A stretch of 60,229 bases of DNA from Pseudomonadota bacterium (GTDB lineage: Bacteria; Desulfobacterota; Binatia; Binatales; Binataceae), in contig JAJPKP010000079.1 in the NCBI GenBank assembly GCA_021323675.1, forward strand, positions 1 through 60,229, written 5' to 3'. This document shows, piece after piece, positions 24,870 to 34,132 of this stretch. Under the pieces are notes generated by a model, which was not told the origin of the DNA, made no database searches, and saw only the letters and a list, made by a program, of their open reading frames with translations. Position 1 is the first letter of the stretch; the number at the start of each line of letters is the position of its first letter. The translations under genes and the position numbers were made by a program.

Positions 24870-26659
24870 GCCGTCACCTTGATTGCCAGTTCCTTAAGCT
24901 GGCGGGGATCGACCTCGGAAGGTGCGCCGCTCATGGGATCGACCGCCTTGCCGGTCTTCGGAAAGGCCAGCACATCGCGCAGCGAATCGGTCCCACACAG
25001 CATCATGCAAAGGCGGTCGACTCCGAAAGCGCATCCGCCGTGCGGCGGAGCGCCATACGTGAGCGCATCCACCAGAAACCCGAATCGATCGGTCGCCTCT
25101 TCGCGGCTGAATCCGAGGAGCTCAAGGACTTTGAGCTGCAGCTCGCGGCTATGGATGCGAATCGAACCGCCGCCCAGTTCCTGACCGTTCAACACCATGT
25201 CATAGGCAAGCGCGCGCGCATCGAGAGGGTTTTTGTCGAGAACCGCCAGGTCATCAGGGTTCGGCGCGGTGAAAGGATGGTTTACCGACACGAGCCGCTT
25301 GTCTTCTTCGCTGTATTCGAAGAGCGGAAAGTCGACAACCCACAAAAATTTTCGCTCGCCCGTGCTGTCGAGGTTGAAGCGCGCGCCCAGTTGAAGGCGT
25401 ATCTCGCCGAGCACCGGGCGCACCGCGGCAGCATCTCCGGCTACCATCATCAGCGTATCGCCGGGTTTCAACGATGCGACCCCGGCCGCGCGCTCTCGCT
25501 CGCCGTCGCCGAGATACTTCGCTATCGGGCCCTGCCATCCGCTGTCAGTCACCTTGACCCAGGCAAGGCCCATCGCGTAGCGCGATCGAAGCGTTTCCGT
25601 GATTTCATCGAGCTCGCGGCGGCTGAGTTGATGCTGTCCCGGGAGGTTGATGCCATAGATCGATTGACCGCGGGCGAGCACGTCGGCGAACACCTTGAAC
25701 GAAGTGCCTTCAAAAGCGCTCGTCAGGTTTTTCAACTCGAGCCCGAACCGCATGTCGGGCTTGTCGATCCCAAACCGTTCCATCGCCTCGGCATAAGGCA
25801 TCCGGATGAATGGCGGGTTGATCTCGACTCCGAGCACGCGCCTGAAGGCGGCGGCCACCATGCCCTCAGCAATCGACATCACATCGTCGGGGCGCGGACA
25901 GGTCATTTCCAGATCGATCTGGCTGAACTCAGGCTGCCGGTTCGCCCGCAGATCCTCGTCGCGAAAACATCGTGCAATCTGATAGTAGCGGTCGAACCCC
26001 GCGACCATCAGGAGCTGCTTCAGCAACTGCGGCGATTGGGGCAGCGCGTAGAATTTGCCGGGATTTACCCTGCTCGGCACCAGGTAATCGCGAGCCCCTT
26101 CAGGCGTAGATTTCCAGAGAATCGGCGTTTCGATCTCGACGAATCCGTTATCGTCGAGATAGTCCCGGATAGCCTTGATTGCCTGATGGCGCGCGCGCAG
26201 GTTGCGCTGCATCTCCGGGCGGCGCAGGTCCAGGTAGCGGTACTTCAGCCGGATTTCCTCGGCCGTGGCCGTATCGCCGTCGATTGGGAACGGGGGCGGC
26301 GCCGAGGTGTTCACGATCTCGAGCGCGTTGACGACCACTTCCACCTGCCCTGTCGGCAACTCGGCGTTGACCGTGCCTTCGCTGCGAAGGACGACCTTTC
26401 CGCGCGCCGCGATGTAATATTCCGAGCGCACCTGCGATCCGGCTTCGTGCGCGCCGGCGCTTATTTCCGGATTCAACACCAACTGGACGATACCCTCGCG
26501 GTCGCGAAGGTCGATGAAAATGAGACCGCCGTGGTCGCGCCGCGTCTGCACCCATCCAAGGAGCGCCACATCGCGCCCGGCATCGTTCGCCCGCAGCGTT
26601 CCGCAATAATCGGTTCGCTGCCAGGGCGGCAGAGGAGAATACGCTTCTTTACTGGCCAT
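24866..26659 (-). CDS. aspS: aspartyl-tRNA synthetase
   Basis: A 597-residue bacterial-type class II synthetase. An N-terminal OB-fold anticodon domain (L-L-G-W-V-Q-T-R-R-D-H-G-G-L-I-F-I) is followed by class II motif 2 (R-C-F-R-D-E-D-L-R-A-N-R-Q-P-E-F), the GAD insertion and motif 3 (A-F-G-V-D-R-L). Whether it also charges tRNA-Asn cannot be told here; no gatCAB is present in the window. It lies 49 bp downstream of hisS and overlaps the lipoprotein gene. Confidence 0.96.
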   Translation of the reverse strand: MASKEAYSPLPPWQRTDYCGTLRANDAGRDVALLGWVQTRRDHGGLIFIDLRDREGIVQLVLNPEISAGAHEAGSQVRSEYYIAARGKVVLRSEGTVNAELPTGQVEVVVNALEIVNTSAPPPFPIDGDTATAEEIRLKYRYLDLRRPEMQRNLRARHQAIKAIRDYLDDNGFVEIETPILWKSTPEGARDYLVPSRVNPGKFYALPQSPQLLKQLLMVAGFDRYYQIARCFRDEDLRANRQPEFSQIDLEMTCPRPDDVMSIAEGMVAAAFRRVLGVEINPPFIRMPYAEAMERFGIDKPDMRFGLELKNLTSAFEGTSFKVFADVLARGQSIYGINLPGQHQLSRRELDEITETLRSRYAMGLAWVKVTDSGWQGPIAKYLGDGERERAAGVASLKPGDTLMMVAGDAAAVRPVLGEIRLQLGARFNLDSTGERKFLWVVDFPLFEYSEEDKRLVSVNHPFTAPNPDDLAVLDKNPLDARALAYDMVLNGQELGGGSIRIHSRELQLKVLELLGFSREEATDRFGFLVDALTYGAPPHGGCAFGVDRLCMMLCGTDSLRDVLAFPKTGKAVDPMSGAPSEVDPRQLKELAIKVTA

Positions 26660-26708
26660 TATAACTCGATTGAAAAAGGATACCTGCCCGCCCCAGCCTA
26701 TGAAACAC

Positions 26709-27995
26709 TCACGTCGCGGCGCTTACCCCCCGAATTGCGCTCGCGAGCTGCTCTTGCGGCACCTCGCTCTGCTGGCTGCGTTCCAAATCCCGTAGCTGGA
26801 CGGACTTGCGGTTTAGTTCATTCTCGCCGACGATCACGGCAAACCGGGCGCCAATCTTCGCGGCGCGCTGCAAGAGAGCCTTCATCCGCCGGTCCGGCGC
26901 GGAAAATTCAACCCGCAACCCCGCCTTTCTGAGACTGCGCGCGACGCCCATGCCATGGCGAATCGCGGCGTCCCCGAGCGCGATAAGCACTGCATCGACC
27001 CGCCCATCGAAACTCGAAAATGAAACTTCTTCCGAGCCCCCGCCGGGGGAGGACTCGACCGCAAGAGAAAGGCGCTCTACGCCAACCGCGAATCCTATTC
27101 CGGGCACGGGTGAACCACCGAGCGCCTCGACCAGACCATCGTATCTGCCGCCCGCGACGACCGCGCTTTGGGATCCCACGTCGCCAGAGAGGATCTCGAA
27201 GGCTGTACGGGTGTAATAATCAAGTCCTCTTACCAGCCGCGGATTGACAATGAGCTCGACGCCGGCAGCCGCGGCAAGCTCCCGCACCGTCGCGAAATGC
27301 GCACGGCATTCTTCGCACAGATAGTCCAGGCTCTTCGGAGCGGATTCGGCCAGCTTTACGTCGACCTTGCAGTCGAGCAGGCGCAGAGGATTGCGTTCCA
27401 TTCTGGAATGGCAGTCGTCACAAAGCTCTCCCCAATGCTCGCGGCCGAAGTGGAGAAGAGCCTCGCGAAAGGACGGGCGGCACCGATGGCATCCAAGCGA
27501 GTTGATCTGAGTCTCGAGCTTCAGCCCGAGCCCTTTGCGGAGATCGTCGATCATCACCAGCAATTCGGCGTCGCAAGCCGCGTCGGTGCGCCCGAAGACT
27601 TCGACGCCGAACTGATTGAATTGGCGATACCTCCCCTTCTGCGGTCTCTCTCGCCGGAACATCGGACCCGAGTAGAAGAAGCGCTGCTCAGGATCCCTCT
27701 TATCGAGCCCGGTCTCGATGAAGGCGCGAACAACGCCCGGCGTTCCCTCAGGTCTCAGGGCCACCAAAGCGGATCCCTCTTCACCTTCCGGGAACACGTA
27801 CATCTGCTTTTCAACGATGTCGGAGGTCTCTCCGCTGGAGCGCTGGAACAACTCGACGCGCTCAACCAGGGGCAGCCGAATCTCTCGAAAGTCGTAGGTT
27901 TGCGCAATTTCCCGGCAGAGCAGCTCGATATGCGAAGCTACCGATGCCGGCAGGCCTTGCAGGTCCTGAAATCCTCTGACTCTGGTTATCGCCAA
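26709..27995 (-). CDS. hisS: histidyl-tRNA synthetase
   Basis: A class II synthetase of about 428 residues. Landmarks: G-F-Q-D-L near the start, L-R-P-E-G-T (motif 1-2 region), R-P-Q-K-G-R-Y-R-Q-F-N-Q-F-G-V-E (motif 2), the HisA motif G-L-D-Y-Y-T and the C-terminal anticodon-binding domain. The open frame begins at 28031, but family homology starts at A-I-T-R-V-R-G, so TTG at 27995, nine bases after AAGGA, is the preferred start; this also avoids overlap with the upstream deacetylase gene. Confidence 0.94.
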   Translation of the reverse strand: MAITRVRGFQDLQGLPASVASHIELLCREIAQTYDFREIRLPLVERVELFQRSSGETSDIVEKQMYVFPEGEEGSALVALRPEGTPGVVRAFIETGLDKRDPEQRFFYSGPMFRRERPQKGRYRQFNQFGVEVFGRTDAACDAELLVMIDDLRKGLGLKLETQINSLGCHRCRPSFREALLHFGREHWGELCDDCHSRMERNPLRLLDCKVDVKLAESAPKSLDYLCEECRAHFATVRELAAAAGVELIVNPRLVRGLDYYTRTAFEILSGDVGSQSAVVAGGRYDGLVEALGGSPVPGIGFAVGVERLSLAVESSPGGGSEEVSFSSFDGRVDAVLIALGDAAIRHGMGVARSLRKAGLRVEFSAPDRRMKALLQRAAKIGARFAVIVGENELNRKSVQLRDLERSQQSEVPQEQLASAIRGVSAAT

Positions 27996-28011
27996 AATTA
28001 TTCGTCCTTTT

Positions 28012-28887
28012 CTATGCCGCCCGCATCGCATCCCGCAGCTTGCGATAGCCGATCAACTCGATTCCCTCTTCGCGGATGAGCCGACGGGCGGTATCCGAGG
28101 TGAAAAAACGGAAGTCGGCCTCCCGCTGGCGAGCGTCCCGGGCGCATCCCAATAATTCGGCCCGAGCGAAGGCGGGATGGCAATAGAGCTCGCTCAAGCC
28201 CGGCCGCAACTCGCGAATCAGGCGGCTCCAGTACGATTCCGTCTCGGCGACCTCTCTCGGACCGCCCGCGATGAAATGGTCGGGATGGAGAATCCCGTCG
28301 CGATCGATTTCATCCAGCAGCGCCTGCATCCCCATCTGGACCATCAGCCTCCGCGACAGCATCCGGATCGGCAGCCGGTAGTCGCGCGCGATGCGGCCAT
28401 AAACCTGGTGATAGTCAGCGCGCAGGTGCAGCGGCCCCATATGCGAATCGAGATGCGTCACGTCGATACCCGCCGCCAGGGCGCGCTCCACCTGGGCCCG
28501 AAGCTCCCTCTCCACTTCGTCGAGCCGATCATGCTCGTACACGTGGGCCACGTCCGCCCAAAGATAGCCGCCCTGGTCGCATAGTGATGGCACGGCCTCG
28601 CTGCCCAGAACAGGCCCCCATTTGTACCGATTCCACTCGCTGGTGAGCGTCAGATGAACTCCCAGGTCGGCGGATGGAGTATCGCGGGCGAACTCCGCGG
28701 CCTCTTCGAACCACGGACAAGTCACCAGGATGGTTGAAGAGGTAAACAACCCCTCGGTGAGACCTTGGATAGTGGCCTCGTTCTCGTCGTGGCACATGCC
28801 GAAATCGTCGGCATTGAGAATTAGTACACGCGCATCCCGTGGATACCCCAGCCTCTGCGCGATACTGATGCCGTCGCTTTGAGCCAT
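28012..28887 (-). CDS. YdjC/ChbG/HpnK-family carbohydrate deacetylase
   Basis: A 291-residue metal-dependent deacetylase. The N-D-D-F-G-type motif appears as N-A-D-D-F-G-M near residues 25-31, L-G-V-H-L-T-L near 94-100 and D-S-H-M-G-P-L-H near 147 (metal-binding histidines), all typical of the YdjC fold. Members deacetylate chito-oligosaccharides (ChbG) or act on hopanoid glycans (HpnK); no hpn or chb neighbours fix the substrate. It opens the operon with hisS and aspS, 16 bp before the hisS start, and follows the thiolase terminator. Confidence 0.8.
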   Translation of the reverse strand: MAQSDGISIAQRLGYPRDARVLILNADDFGMCHDENEATIQGLTEGLFTSSTILVTCPWFEEAAEFARDTPSADLGVHLTLTSEWNRYKWGPVLGSEAVPSLCDQGGYLWADVAHVYEHDRLDEVERELRAQVERALAAGIDVTHLDSHMGPLHLRADYHQVYGRIARDYRLPIRMLSRRLMVQMGMQALLDEIDRDGILHPDHFIAGGPREVAETESYWSRLIRELRPGLSELYCHPAFARAELLGCARDARQREADFRFFTSDTARRLIREEGIELIGYRKLRDAMRAA

Positions 28888-28923
28888 GAAACCTCGGCGC
28901 CAATCAGCCCGACCAAAAAAGAG

Positions 28924-28948
28924 AAGGGCCGCCTTGTGAGCGGCCCTT
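28924..28948 (-). terminator. terminator after the thiolase gene
   Basis: AAGGGCCGC at 28924-28932 pairs with GCGGCCCTT at 28940-28948 around a seven-base loop. On the minus strand, the strand of the thiolase gene, a T-rich run (TTCTCTTTTTTT) follows the stem, and a TTTT run follows it on the plus strand, so it may work both ways. Confidence 0.8.
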
Positions 28949-28979
28949 TTCGAGTGCCGGTTAAGGCGTCACGCCATCA

Positions 28980-30140
28980 TCATATCGTCAGGATATTGAT
29001 CGTGCATGCCGAGCCAAGGCCGATCACGTGAGCCTGACCTGCCTTTGCGTTGGGAATCTGGCGATCCTTCGCGCGCTCATCCTGAGTGAGATGCCACACC
29101 ACCTCGCAGATGTTCGCAACTCCGGTAGCTCCGAGCGGATGCCCCTTCGAGAGCAGGCCGCCCGAGACATTGACCGGTGCGAATCCGCCGAGATCGGGAT
29201 GGCATCCGCCCTTCTTGTCGATGAACTCACCCGCCTCGCCGTCGCCGCAGAGTCCGAGGTTCTCGTAATGCACGAGCTCTGCCGTAGCGAAACAGTCGTG
29301 CAGTTCGGTGAGGGCGATGTCCTTGGGTCCGACGCCCGCCTTCTCATAAGCGAGCTTCGAAGCACGACGGGTAAGAGTGTTGACGTCAGGAAGGGTCAGG
29401 TCGCGATCGGTGTAGGGATCCGAGGTCAGTACCGACGCAGCGATGCGCGGGCGCTTGCGTCCGCCGGCAAACTGTTTGAGCTTGTCCTCAGAAACCAGGA
29501 TCGCGGCGGCAGCGCCGTCTCCCGTCGGGCAGCACATGTAAAGCGTGTTGGGATACCCGACCATCCGGGCATTCATCACGTCTTCCAGCGTGACTTCATT
29601 GCGGTACTGGGAGAAAGGATTCTTGGTCGCGTGCTTGTGCGACTTGACCGAGATTTTTGCGAAATGCTCGAGCTTGGTGCCGTATTTGCGCATATGCTCG
29701 ATGCCGGCCTGGCCGAACACCGCGGGCATCAGCCCCGAGCCCAGCTTGCCTTCGGTCGAGTAGGCGGGATCGCCGCCGCCCGTACCACCAAGCAGGCCCT
29801 GCTTGCCCATCTGCTCCACGCCAACCGCCATAGCCATGTCGTACATCCCGGACGCGATCGAGAAGTACGCTTCGCGGAATGCGGTGGATCCAGTGGCGCA
29901 GGCATTTGAAACGTTGATAACCGGAATGCCGGTCTGGCCGATCTGCTGCAGAATCCTCTGCCCCACCATCGCGTTCGACTGGTAGAGATTCCCGCAGGCA
30001 AACATCTCGATGTCTTTGATGGTGACTCCCGCATCCTTCAACGCGATCAGAGCCGCTTCGCCGCCGAGCTCGGGAACGGTCTTTTCAGGATATCGCCCGA
30101 ACTTGATCATTCCCGTACCGAGAACATAGACGTTACGCAT
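28980..30140 (-). CDS. SCP2-type thiolase (lipid-transfer acetyl-CoA acetyltransferase family)
   Basis: A 386-residue thiolase of the lipid-transfer/SCP2-like group. The nucleophilic Cys is in N-V-S-N-A-C-A-T-G-S near residue 90, and G-H-P-L-G-A-T-G near 335 supplies the second active-site histidine. The C-terminal third C-x-G motif is altered to G-S-A-C-T-I, as in this subgroup. These enzymes often act with a DUF35 protein in degradation of sterol side chains or aromatic acids, or form a stable aldolase/thiolase complex. The DUF35 gene lies 80 bp upstream on the same strand. The physiological substrate is unknown. Confidence 0.85.
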   Translation of the reverse strand: MRNVYVLGTGMIKFGRYPEKTVPELGGEAALIALKDAGVTIKDIEMFACGNLYQSNAMVGQRILQQIGQTGIPVINVSNACATGSTAFREAYFSIASGMYDMAMAVGVEQMGKQGLLGGTGGGDPAYSTEGKLGSGLMPAVFGQAGIEHMRKYGTKLEHFAKISVKSHKHATKNPFSQYRNEVTLEDVMNARMVGYPNTLYMCCPTGDGAAAAILVSEDKLKQFAGGRKRPRIAASVLTSDPYTDRDLTLPDVNTLTRRASKLAYEKAGVGPKDIALTELHDCFATAELVHYENLGLCGDGEAGEFIDKKGGCHPDLGGFAPVNVSGGLLSKGHPLGATGVANICEVVWHLTQDERAKDRQIPNAKAGQAHVIGLGSACTINILTI

Positions 30141-30220
30141 TTCAAAACCTCCTGGCGGCCCGGCTCGTCGCCGAGGTCCGTCGATAATATGGTTCGCGGC
30201 CCTTGGCCGGGTTCATTCTC

Positions 30221-30661
30221 TTACTTGCAAGGCCGGAACTGAAACGCCACCACGTCGTGGCCTTCACGATCCTTGGCCACAACCGAGGTAACCATCTCAA
30301 CCGGCATATCGAACCCCTTCTTGGGGTTCTTCTGTAGTTCCTCGTGGCTTACGTCGATCAGGTTCGATCGCACGCTTACCCCCTCGGGTAGATCCACGAT
30401 CGCTGTAACGTACGGCGTCTTGATTCCGGGGAACGATTGATGGACCACGGAGAAGACGTAAACCTTCCCCTTGTTGGAAAGCGCAATGGGCTTGAATGAA
30501 TCGCTGGTTGCTCCGCACTTCGAGCATGCGACGCGCTTGGGATCGAGAAAAATCGCTCCGCAAGAACACTTTAACCCCTCAAGATGAGGGTTCGGGCCGA
30601 GCTTCAAGAAAGGAACTATCGGGCGCGGTCCCGAATCTGCTGCCTGGGCTTGTTCCGCCAT
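30221..30661 (-). CDS. DUF35 zinc-ribbon/OB-fold protein, thiolase partner
   Basis: A 146-residue protein with a zinc ribbon (C34-x-C-G-A and A-C-S-K-C-G-A), followed by an OB-fold with G-K-V-Y-V-F-S-V-V and V-D-L-P-E-G-V. DUF35 proteins bind acyl-CoA and complex with SCP2-type thiolases or MaoC-type hydratases; without them the thiolase partner is often inactive. It is 80 bp upstream of the thiolase gene, a conserved arrangement. Confidence 0.88.
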   Translation of the reverse strand: MAEQAQAADSGPRPIVPFLKLGPNPHLEGLKCSCGAIFLDPKRVACSKCGATSDSFKPIALSNKGKVYVFSVVHQSFPGIKTPYVTAIVDLPEGVSVRSNLIDVSHEELQKNPKKGFDMPVEMVTSVVAKDREGHDVVAFQFRPCK

Positions 30662-30905
30662 AAAACTTGATCCTCCGAACGATGATGATGCGTGATAACG
30701 GCAATGCGCCGCCGTCGTTCGGGGCGCGGCATCCGTCTCGCGCCGGAGTTTCCCAAATCAGTGGAATCCCGTCAACCATCATAGACCGTTCGCCCGGTTT
30801 GAGGAATAAGCGCTCGAAAAGCACCTCTCAGCAGGATAGAAGCGACAAAGCTCACGCGGATGCTCTGGGAAGGCGACCGCGCCAACAACCTCGAGCGCCG
30901 CACCT

Positions 30906-33461
30906 TCACGGATCGGCCCTAAGACGCGTGCCCCTGTAGGTCTGAATCTGAATCGCGCCCGGCGTTGCATCCGTCATAACCGCCCCATCGAGGTCGGTTC
31001 GAAGTACCGTGACGCCCGCTTCGCGGTAGCGCGTCACGATCTCGGGCGCGGGAAAGTGGAAGCGATTCAGATAACCGTCGGAGATAACCGCGACCTCGGG
31101 ATGAACTGCCCGAATAAAAGAAGCCGTCGACGAAGTCCTGCTGCCGTGATGCGGCACCTTCAAGACTGTCGCGTGCAAATCAGCCCCCTGCTCGACCAGC
31201 GCATTCTCCGTTTCCGCCTCGATATCGCCGCTGAACAGGTATCCGACCCTCCCGAATGCCAGTCGTAAAATCAGCGATCCGTTGTTGTGCATCGCGCCTC
31301 GCGCCGCGCTCTCGACCAGAGCATTGACCGCTACACCACCCACCGTTGCCAACGGGGCGCTTGCGTCGATTGTCCGCAAGCGAACGTGGGCCTGCATCAG
31401 CGCGATGAGCATCAGCACGTAGCCGCGGTCCGGGCTGGGAATGCTCGGCGTCCAGAACTCGCCGGGCGTGAAGTTCGACGCGATGTAACCGAAGCCGCCG
31501 AAATGGTCGGCATCCGGATGGCTCAGTACCAGGTAATCAACGTGAAGAATTTTCTGCGACCAAAGGTACGGCGCGATAACTCGCTCACCGTAGTCGAACC
31601 CCGCATATGCGCCACCGCCGTCGATAAGCATTACTCGGCCACCGGGGAAACGCACCACGGCCGCATCTCCTTCACCCACCGAAAGGAATGTTACGCGCAG
31701 ATCGCGCGAGAAAAATCGTTGGCAGCACCACCAGCCGGCGTCAATTGCGACGAGGACAAGCACAATCGATGCGCCGACGAGTCGCCATTCGATCCATCGC
31801 CGCCGCGGTTCATCCGGCGCGGGATCATCGACGCGCGCAAAGGGCGCGCCGAGCCAAAGCGCGATCAGCGCGTACGCCAGAACCATCTCGACCGGAGTCG
31901 GCGTAAACGAGCGGATCCACGCTTCAGGCCAATCCGAAAACCAGCGCGCCAGCCAATTGGAGGCATCGAGGGCGAACGACGCCAGCCATAGAATCCGCTC
32001 GGCTGCTGCTTCGCTGACAAACCCGAAGGCCGCTCCGACGAGACCGACGACCGTCGCACCGAAGCCCATGATTGGAACGACGACCGCATTGGCAACCAAC
32101 CCGACGAATGAAACCTGGTTGAAATGGAACGCGGTAAGCGGCGCGGTTCCGATCATCGCCCAGAACGACACCGCGACGTAGCCGAGCGGACGCTCCGCAA
32201 TCACCCACCCTCGCGCCGCCGGCTCGCCCGGAAGCCTGCCCCGCCGTTGGCGCATATCCATCCATGCGGCGAACCGCCTCATCCCAAGGACGATCGCGAG
32301 CACGGATGCGAAAGAAAGCTGGAAGCCGATGTCCGCGGTCGAGCCCGGCAGCGCGACGCATATAACGATGGCGGCCAACGCGAGGCTGGCGACCGCTTCG
32401 CTCGCGCGGTCGAGCACGATTGCCATCATGTACGTGAGAACCATCACCATCGCCCGCACGGTCGACACGTGATGCCCGGCGATCGCGGCATACGCGCACA
32501 CCGCCAGCGATGCCGCAACTGCGCTTGCCTTGTTCGCCCATCCTCGACTGGCAAGGCCGGGAGCCAGGAGTATCGACAGGAACCGCACCGCGCCGAAAAC
32601 GGCGGCGGCAACGAAGCCGAGATGAAGTCCCGAAATGACCAGAAGATGGGCCATCCCGGTGCGGGCATAAGCGTCGCGCAGGTTGTCGTCAATTCCGCTG
32701 CGGTCGCCGATGATCAGCGCGCGCATCTCGCCCGCCTCACTTGGCGGCAGGCTCCGATCGATTAGATCGGCGATTCGATCCCGAACTTCCTGAAGCTGGG
32801 TGAAAGGAAACCGCGGATGATGAGACAGAACGAGCAGCCGCTCCGAGCCATCGCGCCGAGGCGCGATGGTCATGGTCGCGCTGATGCCGCTGCGCGCCAT
32901 GAAGCCGGCATAATCGTATTCGCCTGGATTGCCGTTGTTTCTCGGAAACCGGATCCGGGAAGTGACAGAAATCTCGTCCCCGATTCGAGGGTTGACGGAA
33001 TCGAGAACCGTCACGCGGATCGTTCCCGTCGCCTTCGACAACGGAGCATCGCCCTGCGCTGCCCGCCGCACGCGAATCTTGAGATGCGTCCGATTGATCA
33101 GATGCTCCGGCTCGTCGGCCAGCATCCCTTCGACGGTGGCGGCAGCGCCGTCAGGCAACCGGCGAATCGACTCCCGAGAAGGCGGAGGCTGCAGGAGGTT
33201 TCTCACCAGCAGCGTTGCCGCCATGACAATCGCGATCAGCGAGAAAATATATCCGGCCCGATCGCGGCCCGCGATGAACGAGCCGGCGGCCACGATTGCG
33301 ATCGCCGCCAGCAGCCATTGCGATGCGAACCAGCGGAGGTTTCCGAGCCCGTCGCCAAGGCAGACGGCGATCGCAACGGCGTAGATCGGCGCAACGGCCG
33401 AAAGCTTCGCCGATGCGCCGATGAGCAATCGCAGTACGAAACCTTCCGGCGGAGCCGACAT
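30906..33461 (-). CDS. comEC: ComEC/Rec2-type DNA uptake channel
   Basis: An 851-residue membrane protein. About ten or more helices lie in the N-terminal two-thirds, including the competence-domain segment L-L-V-I-S-G-L-H-L-G-F near residue 272. A C-terminal metallo-beta-lactamase domain has L-I-D-G-G-G near 638 and L-S-H-P-D-A-D-H-F-G-G near 666. ComEC forms the inner-membrane pore for single-stranded DNA in natural transformation; the C-terminal domain is proposed to degrade the other strand. No other com gene is visible, so competence is not proven. About 240 bp of non-coding DNA separate it from the DUF35 gene. Confidence 0.9.
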   Translation of the reverse strand: MSAPPEGFVLRLLIGASAKLSAVAPIYAVAIAVCLGDGLGNLRWFASQWLLAAIAIVAAGSFIAGRDRAGYIFSLIAIVMAATLLVRNLLQPPPSRESIRRLPDGAAATVEGMLADEPEHLINRTHLKIRVRRAAQGDAPLSKATGTIRVTVLDSVNPRIGDEISVTSRIRFPRNNGNPGEYDYAGFMARSGISATMTIAPRRDGSERLLVLSHHPRFPFTQLQEVRDRIADLIDRSLPPSEAGEMRALIIGDRSGIDDNLRDAYARTGMAHLLVISGLHLGFVAAAVFGAVRFLSILLAPGLASRGWANKASAVAASLAVCAYAAIAGHHVSTVRAMVMVLTYMMAIVLDRASEAVASLALAAIVICVALPGSTADIGFQLSFASVLAIVLGMRRFAAWMDMRQRRGRLPGEPAARGWVIAERPLGYVAVSFWAMIGTAPLTAFHFNQVSFVGLVANAVVVPIMGFGATVVGLVGAAFGFVSEAAAERILWLASFALDASNWLARWFSDWPEAWIRSFTPTPVEMVLAYALIALWLGAPFARVDDPAPDEPRRRWIEWRLVGASIVLVLVAIDAGWWCCQRFFSRDLRVTFLSVGEGDAAVVRFPGGRVMLIDGGGAYAGFDYGERVIAPYLWSQKILHVDYLVLSHPDADHFGGFGYIASNFTPGEFWTPSIPSPDRGYVLMLIALMQAHVRLRTIDASAPLATVGGVAVNALVESAARGAMHNNGSLILRLAFGRVGYLFSGDIEAETENALVEQGADLHATVLKVPHHGSRTSSTASFIRAVHPEVAVISDGYLNRFHFPAPEIVTRYREAGVTVLRTDLDGAVMTDATPGAIQIQTYRGTRLRADP

Positions 33462-33644
33462 GCCGGACTCCGCCTGAACGCGCGTAGCTACCGCCGCGAT
33501 TTGTAGGCCCTCCCCCCTTTTGATCGTCGTGCGGAAACCCGATTATGCGATCTTACCGGGCGGACGTTCCAGATTCAGGCCATCCCCGGCAGTTCCCGCA
33601 TCGGCCCGGCGATGGTACATCGTTATCCGGAGAAAGGAATCAGC

Positions 33645-34130
33645 ATGGCTTCCGAACAGTCCCAATCGAGCGCCGACACGATAACCGCTTTCATGGAGGG
33701 TGAGCACACGCGAATTCGCGGGTTATGGGAGGAAGCGCTCTCGGCCCTGGACTCCGAACAGTTCAATGCCCTCCACGGCAAGGCCGGCGACTTTATCGCC
33801 GCCCTCGAGCGCCACATTCGCGCCGAAGAGCAGATCCTGTTCCCATCCATCGAAGAGCGCAGCGGAGATACCGAGCCGACCCGGGCAATGAAACTCGAAC
33901 ATCGCCTGATGGCCCGGATGCTCGAACGCCTGAAGCCGCTCCTGACGGTACAGGAACGATGGACCGGCATGCTCGCGGTCGAGGGACAGGAGATCGATCC
34001 GAGCTCCCTGCTGCGGAGCCACGAAAGCAAGGAGCACGATGTTCTCTATCCCTTAGCCGACAAAGTTCTCGGGACCGAGGAAGCGCGCAAGGTGATCGCG
34101 AAGATGCGCACCGAGGTCGACAAGAGCTGA
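33645..34130 (+). CDS. hemerythrin-like (HHE) domain protein
   Basis: The 161-residue product carries an HHE cation-binding helical bundle: H in G-E-H-T-R, H-I-R-A-E-E-Q-I-L-F, E-H-R-L-M and H-E-S-K-E-H-D-V-L-Y-P supply the di-iron histidines and glutamates. Such proteins bind oxygen or nitric oxide, or protect iron-sulfur proteins. ATG 33645 follows AGAAAGGA, so I reject the upstream ATG at 33612. It is divergent from comEC, and its stop lies two bases from the convergent uvrC stop. Confidence 0.85.
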   Translation: MASEQSQSSADTITAFMEGEHTRIRGLWEEALSALDSEQFNALHGKAGDFIAALERHIRAEEQILFPSIEERSGDTEPTRAMKLEHRLMARMLERLKPLLTVQERWTGMLAVEGQEIDPSSLLRSHESKEHDVLYPLADKVLGTEEARKVIAKMRTEVDKS

Positions 34131-34132
34131 CC

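Noticed and set aside
26661..26672. TATAAT-like sequence just before aspS
   Set aside because: It touches the aspS start codon on the minus strand, too close for a useful promoter; aspS is more likely read from upstream.
24848..26932. 694-residue plus-strand frame opposite aspS
   Set aside because: Antisense shadow of a clear aspartyl-tRNA synthetase.
30662..30905. Possible small gene between comEC and the DUF35 gene
   Set aside because: Short frames exist, but none has a ribosome binding site, domain or typical codon pattern; probably promoter or leader DNA.
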